Source: CAILKP01 sp038231815 (lineage in GTDB: Bacteria > Planctomycetota > Phycisphaerae > Phycisphaerales > UBA1924). Taken from it: a stretch of 64,000 bases of DNA. Shown piece by piece: positions 60,707 through 64,000 of the stretch. The stretch is from assembly GCA_038231815.1 (NCBI GenBank), contig JBBRKQ010000003.1:17407-81406 (forward strand), given 5' to 3'. Both the position numbers and the translations under genes were made by a program. Numbering within the stretch: the first letter of the stretch is position 1; each line of letters begins with the position of its first letter. The notes under the pieces are model-generated. The model did not search any database and was not told the origin of the DNA. It saw only the letters and a program-made list of their open reading frames with translations.

Positions 60707-61603
60707 ATGACTGCACCCCGCTCGCCAGCGCCTCTGCGACTCACCGTTCTCATCGCTCGTGTCGCAATCGGCGTGGCCATCGTCGCAGTGCAGGGTTGCG
60801 CCTCATCTCCCCCAGCGCAGCCCAGACTAGCGCAGCCCAGACTAGCACAGCCCGAACCAGCACAGCCCGCACCAGCACTGCCCGCCCCGGCCCAGTCTGC
60901 CGGCACATTTGTGCCCGGCAGCCCGCTCACCACCGCCGCACCTACAGCACAAATTGCACCCAGCGCCACACCAGCGCCTGAAGCGCTCTCACCTTTTCCC
61001 TTCATCAAGGTGAACTTGAAGCAGCGAACAGTTGCCATCGACAGCACCATCGCCGTCGATGTGCACGACCCCGAAACGCCCCGAGTCTGGCTTGAAGTAC
61101 TCGCCTGCTCGCCCGACAGCAAAGAGCACGAAGCGCTCGTCGTCACAAACGCCCGCCCAAGTCACATTCACGCCGCCCTGCTGCTGCTGGGCGTGCAACC
61201 CGGTGAGCCCGGCCGTGTGGAGTGGGCTGGCGGCAAAGTAAAACCCATCGCGCCGCGCGGGCCAGAAGTTGCCGTCTCATTCGTCACCGCAGCAGGCATC
61301 GATGGATCCACCGCCCAAATCGCCCCGGAACGGTGGATCATCCTTTCAACCACCAACAAGCCCCCCGAAAATCTTCGCTTCGTCTTCGCCGGCAGCGGCT
61401 TTACCAACACCAAAGCCCAAGGCACAATCTACGCCGCGGACAACGCCGGCACAATCGTCGGCCTCACCACCTTCGGCACCGAGACCATCGCACTGGTCGA
61501 TGTCTTCAGCCCAGACTCCGGCCTGCAAGCACCGGAGTTTCTGGCAAGCCCAAACCTACCCAAGCGTGGCACACCGGTCACAATGCTCATCACCGTGCGA
61601 TGA
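60707..61603 (+). CDS. Putative lipoprotein of unknown function
   Basis: The protein has 298 residues. The lipobox VAVQGC is near residue 28. A short degenerate repeat (AQPRLAQPRLAQPEPAQPAP) encoded by roughly 15-bp DNA units makes a rigid linker. The folded part begins FPFIKVNLKQRTVAIDSTIA, then DPETPRVWLEVLACSPDSKE, HEALVVTNARPSHIHAALLL. This resembles a YdjY-type domain of planctomycete secreted proteins. Function is unknown. Confidence 0.75.
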   Translation: MTAPRSPAPLRLTVLIARVAIGVAIVAVQGCASSPPAQPRLAQPRLAQPEPAQPAPALPAPAQSAGTFVPGSPLTTAAPTAQIAPSATPAPEALSPFPFIKVNLKQRTVAIDSTIAVDVHDPETPRVWLEVLACSPDSKEHEALVVTNARPSHIHAALLLLGVQPGEPGRVEWAGGKVKPIAPRGPEVAVSFVTAAGIDGSTAQIAPERWIILSTTNKPPENLRFVFAGSGFTNTKAQGTIYAADNAGTIVGLTTFGTETIALVDVFSPDSGLQAPEFLASPNLPKRGTPVTMLITVR

Positions 61604-61640
61604 TCGCGTTGAGAGCCAGCTTGTATCAAAGCTAGTTCTA

Positions 61641-62051
61641 TCAAATGTAGTTGTAAATAATCGGCGCATCAACATCCGGGTGCAAGCTGGCGTGAACCGG
61701 GCAGGAGTGGCCCACCTTTTCAACCCGCTCGCGAAGCTCTACCGGTACCTTGCCGGCCGGAAGCGTCACCGTCACCGGCAGGCGGCCAATGCGGCGCGGC
61801 GCTGGCGGTACCGTCATGTGCTTCTCGACAGTGGCCGTCGAGCCTGTAATATCAATGCCACTGCGCTCAAGAAACATGGCAATCGTCGTCAGAATGCACG
61901 AAGCCAAGCCGGAGGCAATCAGGTCCGTCGGCGAGAACGCGGAGGCATCGCCCCCGATGTCCTTGGGCGCATCAGTGCGCAGCGTCGCACCCTCAGGATG
62001 CGTGAGATCGCACTTCTTATGGCCAGCGTAATTGACTTGAATTTGAACCAT
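61641..62051 (-). CDS. OsmC family peroxiredoxin-like protein
   Basis: The protein has 136 residues. Two redox cysteines stand in ASGLASCILTTIAM and HSCPVHASLHPDV, the standard OsmC/Ohr positions. SAFSPTDLIASGL is the family signature. It probably reduces organic hydroperoxides. It lies 36 bp downstream of the alpha/beta hydrolase gene. Confidence 0.92.
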   Translation of the reverse strand: MVQIQVNYAGHKKCDLTHPEGATLRTDAPKDIGGDASAFSPTDLIASGLASCILTTIAMFLERSGIDITGSTATVEKHMTVPPAPRRIGRLPVTVTLPAGKVPVELRERVEKVGHSCPVHASLHPDVDAPIIYNYI

Positions 62052-62087
62052 GCCGCAGGATAGACGGTCACAGCCCCGCGGCAGAGT

Positions 62088-62894
62088 TCACCCCCGCTTC
62101 ATCCACTGTCGCATCGCCGCCGCCACCTCATTTGGGTGAGTAAACGTGATCAAATGGCCCCCATCCGGCAGCAGCACATCGGGCTGCCGCTCACCCGCTG
62201 GTGGCGGCGGAATGATCTCATCGCGGGCGCCGTGAATATGTCGAATCGGTATGCCAAACTCCGCAAGCCGCCCCTCGCTCTCCGCTCGCCAGTGCATGCA
62301 CGCACCCGCGCACCATTTCAAAAACTTCGGGTCGTTGGCCTTGGCCATGCTCACCAGCAATTGCGTGTGCGCCGGGCCCAAGTTGCATCTGCGCGCAAAT
62401 GAGCGTGCAAACGGGCCAAAGATCAGCCGCTGCACAAACCCCGGCACCGCCGCACCTAGTTTTTGTTGGATGGCAAACGCCGTGGTAAACTGCAGCCGCG
62501 ATCGCACGCCACACATCAGCACGACCGAGTCCGCCTTCCTGCCGTATCGGCTCGCCAGATGGGCCGCCATTTCCATGGCCACCATGCCACCGAATGAAAA
62601 GCCCCCAAGCGTGAACCTCCCGCGCTCGAGGTTGTCCGTCCCCGTACCGCCGCCGGTGTCGTCACTGGCACCGCTGCTGGTAGCAACCGGCAAATGCGCA
62701 AACAACGCATCAGCCATACGCCTGGCGTAGGACTCAATGCTCTCCGGCCGGCCATCGCTGCTGATCGGCTCTATCCACCGTGGCACATCAATGCCCGGAA
62801 CCAGCGCCCGGCCGGGTTCCCGAAGCGGGGCAAACAAACCCTCATCGGCCGCAAGGCCGGGAAGCAGGTAAATCGGGCTGGGAAAAAGAGGCAT
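62088..62894 (-). CDS. Alpha/beta hydrolase
   Basis: The protein has 268 residues from the ATG at 62894. The nucleophile elbow is GGFSFGG with Ser, the acid lies in IHGARDEIIPP, and the histidine in LPDGGHLITF, so a full catalytic triad is visible. A Gly/Thr/Ser-rich insertion (SSGASDDTGGGTGTDN) precedes the elbow. Substrate is unknown. It may be co-transcribed with the OsmC gene. Confidence 0.88.
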   Translation of the reverse strand: MPLFPSPIYLLPGLAADEGLFAPLREPGRALVPGIDVPRWIEPISSDGRPESIESYARRMADALFAHLPVATSSGASDDTGGGTGTDNLERGRFTLGGFSFGGMVAMEMAAHLASRYGRKADSVVLMCGVRSRLQFTTAFAIQQKLGAAVPGFVQRLIFGPFARSFARRCNLGPAHTQLLVSMAKANDPKFLKWCAGACMHWRAESEGRLAEFGIPIRHIHGARDEIIPPPPAGERQPDVLLPDGGHLITFTHPNEVAAAMRQWMKRG

Positions 62895-63665
62895 GGTGTA
62901 AAAAATGTCAGCTCGTAAACCGCACGTCTCAGCCAACCCCCACCGCGGCAGCGCACACTATCCGGAGTTCGCAGGCCGGCAGGTTAGCGGCAACACCCCG
63001 CCGCCGCGGCCAAGAAACAGCTGCCTCCCACCCGCCGACGCTTCGCACCATCGAATCGAAACCGAACGCCGGTGCACGTACCAGCTCATGGGTTACACAA
63101 TGTATCGGGCACATAGGTAAAACTTTTACCGTCCGCCATCAGCCGCGCCAGGGTGCTCGGTCCGCCTTCCGGTTCACAGCAAGCGCGGCATCAGGAGGGA
63201 GGGGAGCAGGCGCCGTTCCGCTTACCGCAGCATGCAGCCCGCGAAAATCGCCCGCTTGTTGCCTCACCGCCTCAATCCCAAGCAATGCTTCCCTCGCAAG
63301 TCTTCAGCAAACTCCAACAACCGCCCCTCCTCCCACCCGCCGCGGCACGTGCAGACCCAATCGCAAACGCCTTCCGCTCCGCCCAGCCCAGCCTACCAGC
63401 CCAACCCGCCGCACCCAGCCCCAACCCAGCAACCCGCCCCATCGCTGCTCGCCTTGCGACTCAAAACGCCCAACTCCCGCCTTCCTTTTCCACCTTTGGT
63501 GCTTTTCTCTTTTCACCCCTCTCTTCCACCTACGTCCCAATAAAACATACCATATCCACCATCGCGTTCCAAAATTACCAAACAAATTCCATCTTTCTCC
63601 TTGACAACCTAACAAACACAGCGCAAACTACCGTACGTCTATTTTCAGGTTCAATAGGAGGTCCC
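62895..63665. other. Intergenic region, pyrimidine-rich on the + strand
   Basis: About 770 bp. The part at 63.2-63.55 kb is strongly C- and T-rich on the + strand, with reading frames of proline-rich low complexity only. The last 100 bp are AT-richer and should hold the promoter of the next gene. Confidence 0.5.
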
Positions 63666-64000
63666 ATGTCCATCACAATCCCACCTCCATTCCCAGCTCC
63701 AGTCCCAGCCCCATCCAATCCCGCCCCAACCACCGCCCCGCCGCCCAAACCGTGGTCACCCTGCCCCGAGCTCCAAGCCCTCATCGCCCCGCTCATCCAG
63801 GCCCAACTCTCCGTCGTTGCAGATCGCACCTTCGGCCTGCGAAAGCTCCAGCAATTCACCACCGACACCGCGGCACTGCCTGAAGACCAAGTCCGCAGCT
63901 GCGCCAAAATCAAGTTCCTCCCCTTCCTCCGCATCAGCAAAAAGCTCCGCACCGATCCACTCAATGCCGAGTTTATCGAAGCCGGCCGCGCTTTTAACCG
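63666..64000 (+). CDS. Partial gene of unknown function, proline-rich N-terminus
   Basis: An ideal ribosome binding site (AGGAGG at 63657-63662) precedes the ATG. The visible 111 codons stay open to the window edge. The first 30 residues are Pro/Ala-rich, followed by a helical part PELQALIAPLIQAQLSVVAD, RTFGLRKLQQFTTDTAALPE and KIKFLPFLRISKKLRTDPLN. I do not recognise it. Confidence 0.7.
   Translation, partial: MSITIPPPFPAPVPAPSNPAPTTAPPPKPWSPCPELQALIAPLIQAQLSVVADRTFGLRKLQQFTTDTAALPEDQVRSCAKIKFLPFLRISKKLRTDPLNAEFIEAGRAFN

Noticed and set aside
62780..63604. + strand 274-codon frame
   Set aside because: Half is antisense to the hydrolase start and the rest is Pro/Ser/Thr low complexity from a pyrimidine-rich tract.

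Overview
The window reads as a stretch of chromosome from a Planctomycetota bacterium, most probably class Phycisphaerae. The base composition is moderately GC-rich. The evidence is a cysteine-free ribosomal protein L32 gene followed by plsX, a Minf_1886-type protein, small membrane proteins ending in a CxxCGYxLxGL...CPxCG zinc ribbon, a secreted protein with a PEP-CTERM-like tail, and a prepilin-like protein with a GMTFIE start. This placement is an inference from gene families.

Layout. 0-3 kb: a lipoprotein, a DUF6115-type coiled-coil protein and tilS. 4-8.3 kb: small envelope and stress genes on the + strand (HMA-like protein, DUF3494 ice-binding-like protein, DUF3309 peptide, BON lipoprotein, small membrane protein, glycine-rich YflT/GS17M-like protein, entericidin-like lipoprotein). 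8.4-14.1 kb (minus): a conserved unknown protein, ligA, a CYTH protein and dprA. 14.5-17.7 kb: a secreted protein and ruvB with a small overlapping gene.

17.8-25.7 kb is an accessory island between ruvB and purD and is the most interesting part. Its left half holds a three-gene operon (97-aa unknown protein, XRE helix-turn-helix protein, retron-like reverse transcriptase) behind about 350 bp of structured non-coding DNA. Its right half, on the minus strand, holds a small helical protein, an NB-ARC/TPR STAND protein (NLR-like), a membrane/zinc-ribbon protein and a zinc-ribbon microprotein. The small protein's C-terminus and the NLR's N-terminus share a glycine-rich motif, which is the arrangement of Bell-domain/NLR amyloid-signalling pairs. 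The NLR half is bracketed by about 250-bp direct repeats. Two arrays of a 21-bp-periodic TYGGA repeat also lie in the island.

25.8-49 kb returns to housekeeping and metabolism: purD, photolyase, a DUF4965 glutaminase-like protein, a DUF3472 protein, a DUF1003 protein, a VOC enzyme, tRNA-Lys, rpmF-plsX, hldE, tRNA-Leu, a prepilin-like protein, a GH63-like glycosidase, transketolase, 3-methyladenine glycosylase and others. 49-62.9 kb holds a DUF4112 protein, a FecCD-type permease, a DinB-like protein, YajQ, sucA, a YciH/eIF1-like protein, a beta-CASP metallo-hydrolase, a BshC-like protein, a family 2 glycosyltransferase, a lipoprotein, OsmC and an alpha/beta hydrolase. A proline-rich gene runs off the right edge. 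Intergenic regions carry several small repeats: a TTTGGCCA octamer at three places, a diverged inverted pair at 37 kb, a 17-bp triplet at 60.06 kb and a 130-bp hairpin at 60.5 kb.
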